Source: Triplophysa rosa
Taxonomy: Eukaryota; Chordata; Actinopteri; Cypriniformes; Nemacheilidae
Length of the DNA stretch: 64,000 nucleotides
Assembly: GCF_024868665.1 (NCBI RefSeq)
Contig: NC_079896.1
Span: 26,169,803-26,233,802, forward strand
Reading direction: 5' to 3'
The notes beneath the pieces were generated by a model, which saw only the letters and a list, made by a program, of their open reading frames with translations, did not search any database and was not told the origin of the DNA. Below are positions 1 through 14,100 of the stretch, in pieces. The position numbers were made by a program, and so were the translations under genes. Position 1 is the first letter of the stretch, and each line of letters opens with the position of its first letter.

Positions 1-95
1 CCTGACGACCATTCAACGCGACAGACAAGGAGACACAATGACTGTTCTCTGACAGATGAACAGACCTGTTGTGTTTCAGCACCAGCTTGACTTTA

Positions 96-1311
<1,216 letters not shown>

Positions 1312-1454
1312 CGTGTCCTGGAGTAAACAGTCCCTCGCTGTGAATTCATTAATGGTTTAACACAGTTTTATCTAGAAAATGCATTAGATCTCATCAAGAC
1401 ACCACTGATGTAGCGGCCATTCCCAAGCCGCACTGACCGGAAGTGGCTCTCACT

Positions 1455-1679
1455 AAATCCTTGTTGTTTCGAGTCTGACGTCATCAGATCCGTGGGCGTG
1501 GCTTGTTGGTTTTGACTAAATCCTTGGTGTTTCAAGCCTTACGAAACCTTTACCCTAACCCACACCCTAACCCTAACCTTACTCTAACCATCTAAACTAC
1601 ATTTGATTGTTAAAATCGCCAAAAAAACACTGTTGCGCACTGTTGCGTGATGACGTCAGACTCGAAACACCAAAGATTT
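1455..1679. repeat. Inverted repeat with CRE motifs in both arms, beside ercc3
   Basis: Arms at 1455-1486 and 1648-1679 are reverse complements over about 32 bases with two mismatches. Each contains a full CRE palindrome TGACGTCA (1476-1483 and 1651-1658) followed by GTTTCGAGTC-type sequence. A third partial copy of the arm (AAATCCTTGGTGTTTCAAGCC-like) lies at 1519-1540. The spacer includes CCCTAACCCTAACC. It looks like a small palindromic mobile element that now lies upstream of ercc3; whether it acts in regulation is unknown. Confidence 0.7.
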
Positions 1680-2375
1680 GGTGAGAGCAGACGGAAGTCC
1701 CGCCTTCCAGAAAAACAGCCAATAATCGATCGTTGGAGCGACAACCTTTGCACATGCGCAGTAGCTGAAAGAAAGTTGGTCCAGTTGATGTCACGTTTGT
1801 GGAAAATATTTAGTTTTCTTTTCTATTTTCCGACATTCAAGCAAATACGACTTGTTATTGTTTGACCGAAATGGCTAATTTAGCGGCCAAGTGCGGAGAC
1901 CTTCCTTAAAGAGACTTTGGCCAGCACTTTTCCACAACCATCGTTTATGATAAAGACTAACCCTGAACACTTACCGCCACCTGCCGGCTGAATGTATGAC
2001 AGCACACAACAAACTGCAGCTCAATGTAAATCAAACAACACTCCAGGCGCAAAATAAAACTCTTTACATGTAAACTAATTTATTTCACTAGAACAAATGA
2101 AATACAATATCATTAACACCAGTATGTGTAATAGTATATGGAAAATATTTACTGACAGAAGGGCACAGAGATGATAATCCTGCTCTGGACAAAACCTTAC
2201 GCATGGAAGACTTTCTGAACATTCTAAACAGATTTCCATTTTTACTTTTCAAAAACAACAACAGTAAAATGTATCATTTTACACAACAAACTTAAACATT
2301 TACACAATGTAATATCGTTATATATGAAAATGCAGCGGAGTAAAATCAGAGACGAGAACGAGATCAGACACCGTG

Positions 2376-2766
2376 TTAAGGGGACAGTTCACCCAAAAAT
2401 GAAAATTCTGTCATCATTTACTCACCCTCTGGTTGTTTCAAACCTTTGTTTTTGTTCTGATGAACATGGAGAAAGATATTTGGAAGAATGTCAGCAATTT
2501 TCAGCTCTGGGACATCAATCACTACCAAAAAATATTATATTGCTTTTGTTCTGTTGAACGCAAAATGGTATTTTGAAGAATTTAGGAAAACAAACCATTC
2601 TGGGGCAACTACCATTTAATTTTTCCTACTATGGTAGTCAATGATGTCACGGAACTTAAAAGAACTGACATTCTTCCAAATATCTTTTTTAATTTAAACA
2701 GGAATGAAATTACACGAGGGTGAGTAAATGACAGAATTTTCATTTTTGGGTGAATTTTCCCTTTAA
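2376..2766. mobile_element. Short inverted-repeat transposon (MITE), family 'GTTCACCC'
   Basis: The ends read TTAAGGGGACAGTTCACCC and, inverted, GGGTGAATTTTCCCTTTAA, with further inverted matching inward (AAAATGAAAATTCTGTCATC). TTAA stands at both ends and may be a target duplication. No transposase frame is present. This is the best-preserved member of a family met repeatedly in this window. Confidence 0.85.
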
Positions 2767-3081
2767 GCATCACCATTTATCAAACCACAGCATAAAACTG
2801 TACCTCATTCATTAACACAAGTTTCATATAAAAAAAACATTCTTGCATAAATGGCTTTGAATGGAACGCAAAAAAAAATGATTTATTACATCTATAGTAT
2901 TATCTACTATTTATTATAATACGCAAAAAGCCATTCTGCTTGTGTTTCGTGCATAAGGTCCTGTGTGTTTTTCTCCGAGTGATGAGGTCTTGTCCGTTTA
3001 TGGCTGGCTTTAAAGTAAAAAAAATCATCTTCAGCTTGTGGTTCCAGGTTGACACTGATGTCAAATAGCGGATGTGTTGTT

Positions 3082-5747
3082 TTACGCCCCTGCATCAGAA
3101 ATGCAGGCCGAGTATCTGTATGTGTAGAGTTTGTTATCTGCTCCACCACTCAAAATCAACTAGAGAGAGAAAACAAGATGGAGAAAAGACGGATTTTAGT
3201 TTACTTGAGGGTTCAAAATGAATCAACCAAACAAATAACCGACTGCTCAACATCTAGGTTTGCCAGAAGAGAAAGACCGTGTCAGCTTTTACATGCACAT
3301 TTGCATTTTAGAAAAAAAAGCAACATGACATAGAAGACAGACAAATGTGGTTTGATGTTGTACCTCATTCTCTGTCCAGTCCGCACACAGAACTTTGTCT
3401 TCGTGTGCGGCAAGATCATAGAGCGGCGCTTTATAACTGTGACGGAAGAGAGAAGGATGATTTACATCCGATAATGAAGACAACAGTGATGACTGACACT
3501 GCATTGTGTGAGCTACACACCTTCTGACGTCCCACAGTTTCACCATGTTGTCTAGAGATCCTGAAACCAGCTGCTGCTCGTTGGAAGGAGACCACCTGAC
3601 CGCCGTCACCCAACCATTATGAGACGTCAGTGAGAGGAGAACCAGAGATCCATCTGAAAAACAGGAGGTGTTAAAATCAGACGATGAGCTGTGTCAGGAC
3701 ATCACGTGTCTCACGTCACCTTTAGATCTCGGGTCCCACAGACGCACGTGTCTGTCAGTGCTGCCAGAGGCCAAGCGGCGACACAGCGGAGAGTACGAGA
3801 TGCAGTTAAACACTTTACTGCCCGTCTGCAACGCAAAAACATCGCTTTGGTCAATCGAAATATTTCTACATCATCCGGACACAAAAAAATGAGATTCACT
3901 CACTAACGTGCTCTTCTGCCCGCCAGTTTCCGCGTCCCAAAGGCGGATGGTGTGATCCCATGATGCACTGCACAGCTCCTCGTCCAACCAGAGCACAGAA
4001 GACACGGCTTCATTATGACCCGACAGAGTCATGAGGGGGGTCTGGAGCACGACAACAAAAGATTGTGATATCGACAAGCGTCCGTCCGTCAACAAAGTCA
4101 CCAAGCGTGTCGATACTGACCCGCGTGAGCCCCATCTGCTCCGTCTTCTGCTTTTTGCGGGGTCTGTTCGGTTCCTCCATCTCGTCCTCCTCTTCTGTCG
4201 GTACTGAGGACAATAACGACACCGTTCATCATTCCTTCACGGTTTGACTTGAAAATATATCTGACAGATTTGGAAACGTACCTGCTGACCAAACTTTAAG
4301 CATTTTATCCCACGAACCGCTGCAGAACTGAAAGAGTGACGGACGCATTAGAAATACTTTGTACAAAACAAAAAATACATCAGCATTCGCCTAAATGAAA
4401 CACACTTTCGTCCTGGTGGGGTCGACGGCAACCGTGTCGACGCTTCCCGCGTGGCCACGGCAACAGTGTCTGGCTTTCACTTTGTTCCTCTCTGAATTCC
4501 ACTCCCACAGCAGGATGGTTTGATCCAGAGATGCCGTGACAAACACGGAGTTCAGACCATCTAGACGACACACAACCATCAGTGTGACAGCATTTAAACT
4601 CGTTATATCAAACTCACACATGACTTTAAAACTCTAACCTCTCTTCACCCAAGACACATCCTTCACAACATCAGTGTGTCCGGCCACGGTCATCACCGCC
4701 TTCCCTTCCATCGACCAGATCCGTGCCGTCTTGTCATAAGAGCCCGTGAGGATCCTGAACACACATTCATTCAACAGATCGGATCATTTTTGCCTCGTCA
4801 CAGATCAAACGGTTTCGTGATATGAAACACACCACTCTGAATCTGCGTGGACAGAGCTGATCCAATCATCATGCATGATGCACTCCTCCGGCTGCGGCGC
4901 TGTGAATTTCTCCACGTACTCGATCTCAACTACTTCCTCCTGTAAACACACACACATTCACAAACACCCATCACATGAGGTCGGTCTGTGAGTATGCCAC
5001 ACAAGGCTATAATGAATGCACGGCCGCACCGTTGAGATGTTCTCCGTCTCCATGTGCTTGGCCAGTAAGGTGCGCAGAAACTGCCCTCGAACCAGGAAGT
5101 CAAACTCAACTTGTTTGTGTCCGGCTGTAAACACAAACAAACTATATGACTGAAAAACAAGGTGATGAAATAATGGAGAAGAAATGTAGATCTGCATTCA
5201 GCTCACCATTCTTGACTTCCAGCAGTTTATTGATGATTCCACTGAGATCTGACACTTCAGAGGCAGCAGGGATGGAGAAGGTAACATCATCGATCAGATA
5301 CCTACACACAGAGAAACACACGTGAGTTACTTCATCACCAATTCCATCATCAACATTGTTGAAAAAGTAATGATATGATTGTCCATGTGGATATAGCTGA
5401 TACAGATTTAGTAAATACAAACAGAAATGAAACTCTTTATTCCTGTCATTTAACTAGAGTAAGTTCGTTATTTATTCATTACACCAGACACTGAATCACA
5501 GATGAATAACTCCTGTACACAGCCCATCGCCATTGCTTAAAATGCATTAAAAAACACACACTATAAGGACAGATGTAATAAATAGACACATTTAATCAGG
5601 CGCACTAGAGATATCTGAGCTAAAGTCATCTGCATCTCTAACGTTACTGGCAGCCGTAACGTTATATTAAAAACATCGTCGTCACACGCAGTAAAATAAT
5701 ACTCACTTTTTGTTCTCGGTGAAGAATCGGGCTTGCAATTGCGACAT
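3082..5747 (-). CDS. wdr12: wdr12, ribosome biogenesis protein WDR12 (Ytm1 homologue)
   Basis: WDR12 is the WD-repeat member of the PeBoW complex (PES1-BOP1-WDR12), needed in the nucleolus for 60S subunit maturation. Thirteen exons join in frame to 421 residues, against about 423 in human: 5707-5747, 5207-5301, 5030-5124, 4833-4939, 4639-4754, 4406-4560, 4282-4327, 4121-4203, 3904-4041, 3720-3825, 3521-3653, 3364-3436, 3082-3159. The start is [14 protein letters not shown]. An NLE-type N-terminal domain covers roughly residues 5-75 (ending [10 protein letters not shown]), followed by a seven-bladed WD propeller with blades such as [24 protein letters not shown] and [12 protein letters not shown]. 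An acidic/basic linker ([20 protein letters not shown]) lies near residues 219-240. The end is [12 protein letters not shown] then stop. All junctions are GT-AG and nothing is missing. Confidence 0.97.
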
Positions 5748-7368
5748 TTTGTCTTATTAGAGGGAGACTACTCAGAAAACATGTGTTACTACCGGACAAC
5801 TTCACTTCGCCACCATGCGGTTCCCGTGTGCGCGTGTGTAAGACATGACAGTCGATCGCAGAGGAATCGTCGCTCGATGAACGCGATCTCCACTGTTATG
5901 TCTGTGTCGTAAATAAAAACACCGATTATTTCCAGTGAAAAATAAACTGTGTATAGACTAAAGTGTGTAAAAGTTACTGCTTAAAAAAACGACGAATTTG
6001 TTTTTTTAAGATATTTAAATGTAACTTATAAGATGTCTGTTATGAACCGTCAGCTAAAACCTTTACGAAATTATTTTATGTAAGTTGTTTTGGGTCTTAT
6101 TTCAGCAGGATTTAAAGTTGTTCTATTGACATCCACCAGAGAAATTTCCATCAATTAACCCAACACATTACAAGTAAAACTTCTGTAAAATATCGGTATA
6201 ATTACCATTATAAATACTAAATCTAATAGAATTTCAATGACTGTTTCTATTGTGGGTTTTTTTGTGTGTGTCATTTGTTGCTATTAATTAGTTTATTTAT
6301 TTAGTTCTTTGATTCACCTGCTTTTAAAACATTTCTACAAAGAAAAAAGTTTCTCAACGATGCCTCGCTCTGCTGATTTCGAAAGAAACCAGCCCAGCTG
6401 AAGAAGAAAAAAATCATCTGACAAAATCTAAATATATACTCAAACACTACGGCCCAAAATGAACCATTCATTTTACAAGCTCTATGCTCCTTATGTTTCC
6501 TCATTTGTTCATATTTAGACATTAGTCTACTATAAAGCTATTTAAAGCACACTTGATATTTGATATACTTCTGTCTGGACAGTTATGGAAGATTGTGCAA
6601 GTCCAGAGAGGAACTTTGCTCCATTTTCCTGCTTTCTTTTTGAAATGGATGTGATGTCTGATCAACCAGACAGTAAATGTGACGTCATAATGTTTTGTTA
6701 TACAGTCATGTCCTTCTAATCCTGTTCTTGGGTTCGTAAACACATCACATTTCTGGCCTGAGAGCCATGCTCCATGAAGTAACAAAACATCCCATAATCC
6801 AGATGTCCTTGATAAACCAGGCCCATGCGGTCTGATCAACAGTCGTCACATTGACAGTCGACACAGTAACTACATTGTTTGGGTCACGTCGCCCCGGCAG
6901 GCCGAGCGGGTCAAGGTTGTGTGTGCTGTGGGTCCGCAGCTGCAGGAGGGCTCTCCGCTTTTCCCAAAACCCTTCACGTCTGCCGACCTGCCTGGGGACA
7001 CCATGCAACTCCCCTGAGTCTGCTCCCTTGGCAGCGAGCGCCCGGGGGAGGCAGGCCGAGAGATAACACAGCGCTTGAAGATCCCCACATTACCTCAGCA
7101 GATAAGGCGGAGGGAGGGGGATGGAGCCGAGCGGGGTGGACACAGGGCCTTTGGGTGGAGGAGAGGGCCGAGCACCTCCACGCAGTAGGAGGGAGACCCT
7201 CGAGCGGTGTCATTTAGAGGTTTGGTGGTCTCACCGCCGGTTCCCATGTCAGAGCGAGCGCAGGGAGAAGCCGGGGCACAGGAGCGAGGAGAGACGGGCG
7301 GGAAGAGCCAGCGCACCCAGAGATGGACGCAGTCATGCGTGAGACAAGCATCACATAGAGAGCCAAAG
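5748..7368. promoter_or_regulatory. Divergent intergenic region between wdr12 and tcf23
   Basis: wdr12 (minus) and the tcf23-like gene (plus) start at opposite ends of this stretch. The left part next to wdr12 should hold its promoter and 5' UTR. From about 6880 to 7330 the DNA becomes clearly GC-rich and CpG-rich compared with its surroundings, as expected of a CpG-island-type promoter or 5' UTR for tcf23. The overlapping open frames there differ in every frame, resemble no known protein and are treated as composition effects. Confidence 0.5.
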
Positions 7369-8492
7369 ATGTGGGTGAGTACAAGACACGGCAGACCAAG
7401 ATGGTTAACAGGACTTTTAATTCTTTCAGCATGAAGAAAACACTTTTAAATGCAAAATACATGGTGTTTTTGTTTTTATTTTAATTGAAAAGGTTTAGAA
7501 TGTCACTCTTTGTTATCTAATTTATACACTTCAAAATGTTACCAAAAAAGCCCTTTAACTTTAACCATAGTGGAATAGAAAGTTTTAGGATTATGAAAAA
7601 AATGAAATATTCTATATTTGAAGGACTTCAATTGAATACTTTAAAAACACATTTAGAAATATCAGAGATGCTGACCTATGTGTTTTTTTTAGATTCTTTG
7701 CTTTCATTGATGTACACAAAATACTTTTTGTAATATTCTAATTCACCCAAAGATAAAAATGCCGTCATCATTTATTCACTTAACATTTCTTGAAAAGATC
7801 ATAAAGGTTTGAATAAATGATGAAACCGTGTTGATTTTTGGCTGAAAATATTGTACTGTTTTGATGATCTTAGGTAAAGTCGGACTCGGCCATTCCACCG
7901 AAGGCATGCAGGACTCAAAACTCTCCGGAGAATGCGGCGAGAGAGAGGAGTCGTGTGAAGAACCTCAGACAAGCCTTTCATAGCCTTCAGGCTGCCCTGC
8001 CGTCTGTTCCTCCTGACACCAAACTCTCAAAGCTGGACGTGCTGGTCCTGGCCACCAACTATATCGCCCACCTGACTGAGACCCTGGACCAGGGGGGAGA
8101 GCTGGCGGACCACGGCATCAGACCCAGAGCAGAAGGATCCCTGCACCCTGTCAAGGTGAATGATTTCGCACCACGCTTGGGCGAACTGGCGCTTTGAGGA
8201 CCCTAACATCATTCCCAGTTTTTGCATGAGTAGCTACAGCACATTATGATGTATAGAAAAGAAAACTTTAATAAAGATCATTTAACATTTCTTTTGTATT
8301 AAATAATGCCATTAACTTGGTAAGATGGTGTATATTTAATGCTGATTTGATCCTGTCTGACAGAAATGGCCCATGCGCTCTCTTCTCTACTGTGGGAACA
8401 TGGGAGGACGATTGACAGGTGCACCGGCCAATCAGGAAGCCGCTTGTGTCTCAAACGTGAAAGCTGACATACGGACTGAGAAGACGTCTTAA
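7369..8492 (+). CDS. tcf23: tcf23-like bHLH transcription factor
   Basis: This encodes a small class II basic helix-loop-helix protein of the TCF23/TCF24 group; TCF23 is described as an inhibitory bHLH factor. Proposed exons are 7369-7374, 7874-8155 and 8364-8492, giving 138 residues. Exon 2 carries [19 protein letters not shown], then [20 protein letters not shown] and LATNYIAHL, the full bHLH. Exon 3 carries the family's [15 protein letters not shown] tail and ends [18 protein letters not shown] and DVLVLA fit TCF23 better than TCF24. The first exon (only ATG TGG before a GTGAGT donor) is the weak point: it keeps frame, but an unseen upstream exon is equally possible. Human TCF23 has a longer N-terminus (about 214 residues in total). 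Confidence 0.82.
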
Positions 8493-11131
8493 TACTAAAC
8501 CTCTGATACGTGTTTGTAAACAGGTCATATGTTATTTGATTATCTGTTGTTAGGATGTGTTTTATCACACACTAGATACAATTATTTCCACATGATTTAA
8601 CTTGTATTGTGATAAACTGCAAGTTTATTTGTGACTGACATTTTAAGAGATCTTGAGAAGAAATAGGATAATCCACATTACTTAAATCATTCCTGCACCC
8701 CTTACTGTGCTAAAAACAACCATTCACGTTTGTTCGACAAAGACTTGTTCTTTTAGATATGTAGCTAACACCAAGAAGACACAGTTTGTCATGCACTCTT
8801 TTCCCATAGAATAAAAAATGCAAATCTCAATCAAATGTCAGCAAAGGCTACGAAAATCTGTTTAATTTGTTGAATGTTTTACCCATTTAAAGCTTAACAG
8901 TCCACCTTATCTCTCTCCGTTTGTTGTTATCTTGGACTGTTTGGGTTTAATATCTGTTTTGCGCTTGATAGTAATAAAATGAATGGAAGGGAGGATTGTT
9001 ATAGGGAACACTTGGCAACCGCACACGAATGATAGAGAACCCCCATGTCCTCTTAATCATGGGCAATATTTTACATCCAAAAACACAGATTATTCATTAT
9101 TTATTTAACTGAGCAAATCACAAAAAATCACTCAAAGTACTACAAACACATATGCGTTGTGTAATAAACTTGCTACTGCAAGAAATGTACAGCATTGTAT
9201 GTTCTTATGGTGTTTACTTGGTACGCAAAATATTTTTTACCATGCACTTGTGCTAGGAATGAGGAATCAAATCGAATCTTTATAACCACGTCAACGTTTA
9301 GTCTTTGTGCGATTCAGTGGAGTCTTTGATTATCCACCTTGGCACGAAAGATTTTTAGATTTTTCATGCATGATTTCATCACTTTTAATGGCAAAGTTTT
9401 TATAATATCTAGATATTTATCAAATTGTCAATATATTCAACAAGGCCTGATTTGGCCAAATTGAAAATGGTGTCATTTCAGCATTCATACCATTTGGGAT
9501 CTTGCTCTTGAATTTTAGTTTTGGGCTCATTCAAAGTCTTTCCTTTAGTAAAAAAACAAAGACACATACATGGATGCGCTGCTTTTGATCAGCGAGAAAC
9601 AACCATCCTGAGTTCTTCATATCCAGAGCCTTAGGTCTTTGCACAACATGTGCTCTCATCCATAAGAACTGGTCAAGGCAAACTCTATAAATCTGTCTGA
9701 AGTCTCAGATAAAGTCTTTTTAACTCATATTAATAGCCAAAGTGATCCAGAGAGAACTGCGCTACTAAGGCAAGGGTTAGAGGAGCAGAGGCACTTCTGC
9801 CACCAAAACAAACCCTTCGCACCATTTAAGGCCGGTTGTGATGCTTAGCTCATGATGAATCGATGAATAATGGTATTTAAAAAAAAAATTAAAAAAAAAA
9901 AAAGAGTTCCAGTTAAACCAAATAGGGTTTTACACAATTGACACATTTATGACAGAAAAAAACTGATCTGAAAAACCTATAGTGTAACTGTTTTTTTTTA
10001 TTCTGAAAAGTTCTCCGGCACAAACCGTTCAAAGACGCAACACTTGGAAAAGTATCTCAAGTATTTAAGAAACTAAATGAACATTTAATAGAATCCACAA
10101 ATACATTAACTTATATGTAATGATGTATAGACCGCTGAATAAATATTTCACTTACTAATAACTCCATTTTTATTATGTCAAACAATCTACAAAAAAAAGT
10201 CATGAATTATTGTCTCTCAGTTCAGAGGGCCGGTGGATTGTAATCGGTCACTTCCTCATGTTATGAAAATCTCCCGCTCATTAAACCCGTTATACACGCT
10301 CATGACAAGCTAAATTTATGCTGTATTTTGGCCAAGTTTCTTCACTTGGCCTGATGTTACTGGAAAAAGCCAAGAGGAGGAATCAGACAGGAATGTAAAA
10401 CACACAAATAAAACACGAGGCACTCCATCCCAACATGTGTCTAAACATCCTCATGATCCAGATATTCAGTTACATTCGTATGCAGCATCGTATTTCCTCT
10501 TTGGAATTTAGATCATCTGTAATGAAATCCACTGGATTCAAAACAAACTCTTTTTAATGAAAACAGACCAAGTGCATGATCACAGATGAGCAAAGTTCAA
10601 TGGCTGATATCCCAGCAACATGTTTCTAAACTACAAATCAATGTTACACTTTGTAATCACGTGTTGACAATGAAAAATCCCTAAATAGTGTTTCAGAGCA
10701 AAACGGAGTAAAAGAGCCCACTTGCAGGAATACAGAGACATAGTTTTTAATAATCCTGAGACACAAACAACTCATTCTTACGTCACAGATCTCGCTCCTC
10801 GCAGTCATTTCTTTTTATAATACGACCACATACTGGCTTTAAACTAAAAACATTTGTCTATTAAAATAAACAAACAAACGTAACTGTATGATCTGGTCAA
10901 GTTTAACACAAAGCTCACAGAAAAAGTAAGAAAAGAGAAATCTTGTTTTTTCTCTTTCGAATCGAGCAAAAGACAAGACGAAACAAATCAGTTCACAGTC
11001 TGCAGAAACTGTCGAGTTGGCTTGAAACACAAAACGAGATGCGACATGATGTCCAGAAACACTATAAAACATTTTATATACAAGTTCAGTTCTTAAAGAA
11101 AAATAATTGTTTTAAAAAAGTCCCGTTCATT
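8493..11131. other. Intergenic, between tcf23 and nop58 3' ends
   Basis: The two genes converge here, so the stretch should hold the tcf23 3' UTR on the left and the nop58 3' UTR on the right. It is AT-rich, with an A-rich run at 9878-9903. No exon, RNA gene or clear transposon was recognised. Confidence 0.45.
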
Positions 11132-14100
11132 CTACTCGTCCTCATCTTTAACCTTTTTCTTCTTTTTCTTCTTCTTTTCTGGCGTCTATAAAAAAACATG
11201 TTTTAGGACCTCGCAGAACAATCGTCTATATCAATGTATAGATCTGGTATCTCACCTCTTCTGCCGGCTCCTCTGCCTCCTCTTTCAGCTCCTCCTCGGC
11301 CGCTCGCTTTTCCTTCTTTTTCTTTTTTTCGGACGTCTGTAAAACGCAGGAAAAGTACACGCTTAAACGCAAGTTCTTATGATCACCTTCTGGCTCCAGA
11401 TAAGCTGAACAGCCCAACGTCAGTAAATCAATGATTCAGGATTAAAGAGTTTTAAATGAGATGAATTTATCCGTGAACTCCACTTACCACCTCCGCCGTA
11501 CTGACAGCCGTCTCCTCCTCCTCCTCTTTGGGTTCCTCCTCCGCTTTCCTCTTCTGCTTTTTCTTTTTCTTCTTCGGCGTCTCTGTTTCCGCGGGGGCTT
11601 CTGCTGACATTCATTTTCATTTAACGATCATCTGTATTTATCATGCCAGCGTGCGGTGTGCAGTGATGTATGCATGTTTACCTTGTGGGGTTTCTCTCTT
11701 GACTTTCTTGGCTTTGGTCTCTATGGGCTTCTCTTCCTCGTCCCCTTCCTCTACCTCTTCAATCTTCCTCTTCTTTGAAGGAATCGTCGAGTCGCCGGAC
11801 GGGTCGTATATTTTTACATCACTGGCCATGTAAAATCATTGACATTTTAGTTCGTAATTCTCCAATAAATCATTGAAGTTAACAATTTTATGTTTACTAT
11901 ACAATTATGTAATAATGACAATCTCTGTATATGAAGAGTTTGTTTCCAAAATTAGAAAAAAAAACATGCTTTTTATTATGTTATGTTTTTATAGTGTGAG
12001 TTAGCTGTATTTTTCGAGTTATGGCTTCAATCAAAACAAACCAACTGCAGTTTGATTGATATTAATTGGAATGCACAATATGATTTTTGAAAAATGTACT
12101 TCATATGTAAACACCAACATAATAAGATTTGGTAAGATCATAGCAAAGAATGATTTAAAGGGTGTGAAGGATGAACACGCTCACCTCTTGTGTTGATATT
12201 TATCCGTTTTTGCCAAAGCTTTGCCGGATCCACTGATGCGTCTGATCTGAAACACAAACACAGACAAAACACGTTAGCACACTACAAAAATAAATGAAAC
12301 AAAACCCCGATTCATCATCCAGATGTTCAAGCTCAGATGAGATAGTGACTTTTAACCCACAGGGAGCATTCAGGGTATGACATGAAGCCATCATCATCAC
12401 TGCTTGAGATCAGAAATGAAACATGATGGACACTCCCCACACGTCAGCCCTCGACTCACCCCTTTCTCCTCCAGGTAGCGTAACCGGGCCTCCAACTTGG
12501 CTCTGTTCTCCACGGCCATCTCGACGCTGGAGTCTTCTCCCAGGGCGTCGTAACGGATGGCCAGGGCTGTTTTTGCAGCCAGCATTCTGGAGATCTTACC
12601 CTTGTTCTTGGCTGTGGTCTGGCCCACCAGAGAGGCGTGGTAGATGAGACCGTATTTGGGCGTATCACGGCGGGTTTTCAGAGCGCGGAAGAGAGCTTTC
12701 TCAGCACCGAGGATCTGTACGGTGGATGCCGGGTGCTTGGCCAAGTTCAGCAGGGATCCTGATGAAACGTTAAAATGTCAAGTTGAAAAGGCCACCGTGT
12801 GTCCGATGGGTGGTTTCACTCGTCACTTCTGGCCACTCACCTGCATGAGATATGAGACGGGCTCCCACCAACTCTCCCACCATGACCGTCAGATTGGGCG
12901 CAATAGCCATCATACGGTTCTTCAGATAATCGTAGAGCTGCAAGCGATAATCTGAGATTTCAATCACCTACAGGAAGAGAAAAGCAGCATGAATAAACAA
13001 CAATCCACAGCAGTTAATGATTTGACGATGGGATGTTGTTCTCCAGCACACCTGGTCACACAGGTGCATGATGTTGGCGATGTCCTCCTCGGACACCTCT
13101 GTTCCCATGGAGATCTCTGCTGCAAGTTTCACCTCCGCCTCGATCTCCTCTGGCAGAATATCAGACAGGTCTGTCGAGCTCACGTTTGTGCGATCACCTG
13201 CGCGTTTAAAAGAAGACAAAATATAAGCCATAATACACGTGTGATTTTAAACTCCTGTGCATCCTAAAGCAAACTCATTTTGAGTAATAAATTGATTTGC
13301 TTTAATGACAAAATGGTCTCAAGCTGCCATATATTACATAAATGTAAAACTTACATTTGCACAAATTTGCTTAGTGACAGACACATTGTGCAGATTCTTA
13401 AAAAGTTCTATATTTTGTGTCAAAAGATGAATGCTATTTTACATAACCTAAAGCACACTCATTTCTTATTTAAAACACGGTTTTCCGTGTTTTTAACCCC
13501 AGCATAAAATGATTATCCGTTGAAATGTTTTCTATAGTGTCCGTGCATCAATGCACATTGTACATTAATAAAACTGAATGCAGCCCACCTTGACCACATC
13601 TAACATCCCTGATGTGCTATTTTGACATCCCCATACATCCACTCACCAATCTTGCGGACGCTATTGCAGTACGCCAGGTTATCTGTGATGATCTTGCCGA
13701 GTTCTGGGAAGTGCCAGCCGTACCATTCCCGACAGCGCATGATGTAGTTATTGAGCTCTTTATCCAGATCATCCAGCAGTGCTGCACATGAACACCACAG
13801 ACGGTCATCACAGATCTTCTCAATGCTCAAGTTTGTTTAAACATGCAATAAAACGTGCCCTTACAGATAGCTTGGACGATCATGGTGTCCACCTTGTCTG
13901 GACTGAACTTCAGCTTGTACCGTGAGAGACTGGGGAGAATAAACAAACTTGAGTGAAAACCTGCTTTCAAATGAGCACGTGGATCATACGAATAGCTGCT
14001 CGGAGGGTCTCAGTGGTAGTGACGAATGCTGATGAACATCCCCATAAAAGTCGGGCAGCAGAAACTAATCATTGACCGGCGCTCATGATACTGGATCATT

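Larger units (their letters stand above)
1312..3081. other. ercc3 upstream region and wdr12 3' flank, no gene
   Basis: No coding exon was found here. The part near ercc3 holds an ETS-type site (1435-1444) and a palindrome with two CRE motifs (1455-1679). A short telomere-like CCCTAA run sits at 1554-1577. A transposon occupies 2376-2766. The stretch just right of it, 2767-3081, is probably the wdr12 3' UTR on the minus strand; TTTATT on the plus strand near 2880 and 2909 gives candidate AATAAA signals. Confidence 0.6.

Noticed and set aside
1554..1577. CCCTAACCCTAACC-like telomere sequence
   Set aside because: It is too short and degenerate to be a telomere or a clear fusion point, and is probably part of the surrounding repeat.
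6851..7342. Overlapping open frames of 70-110 codons on both strands
   Set aside because: GC-rich composition upstream of tcf23 explains them. No frame resembles a known protein or has convincing splice sites.
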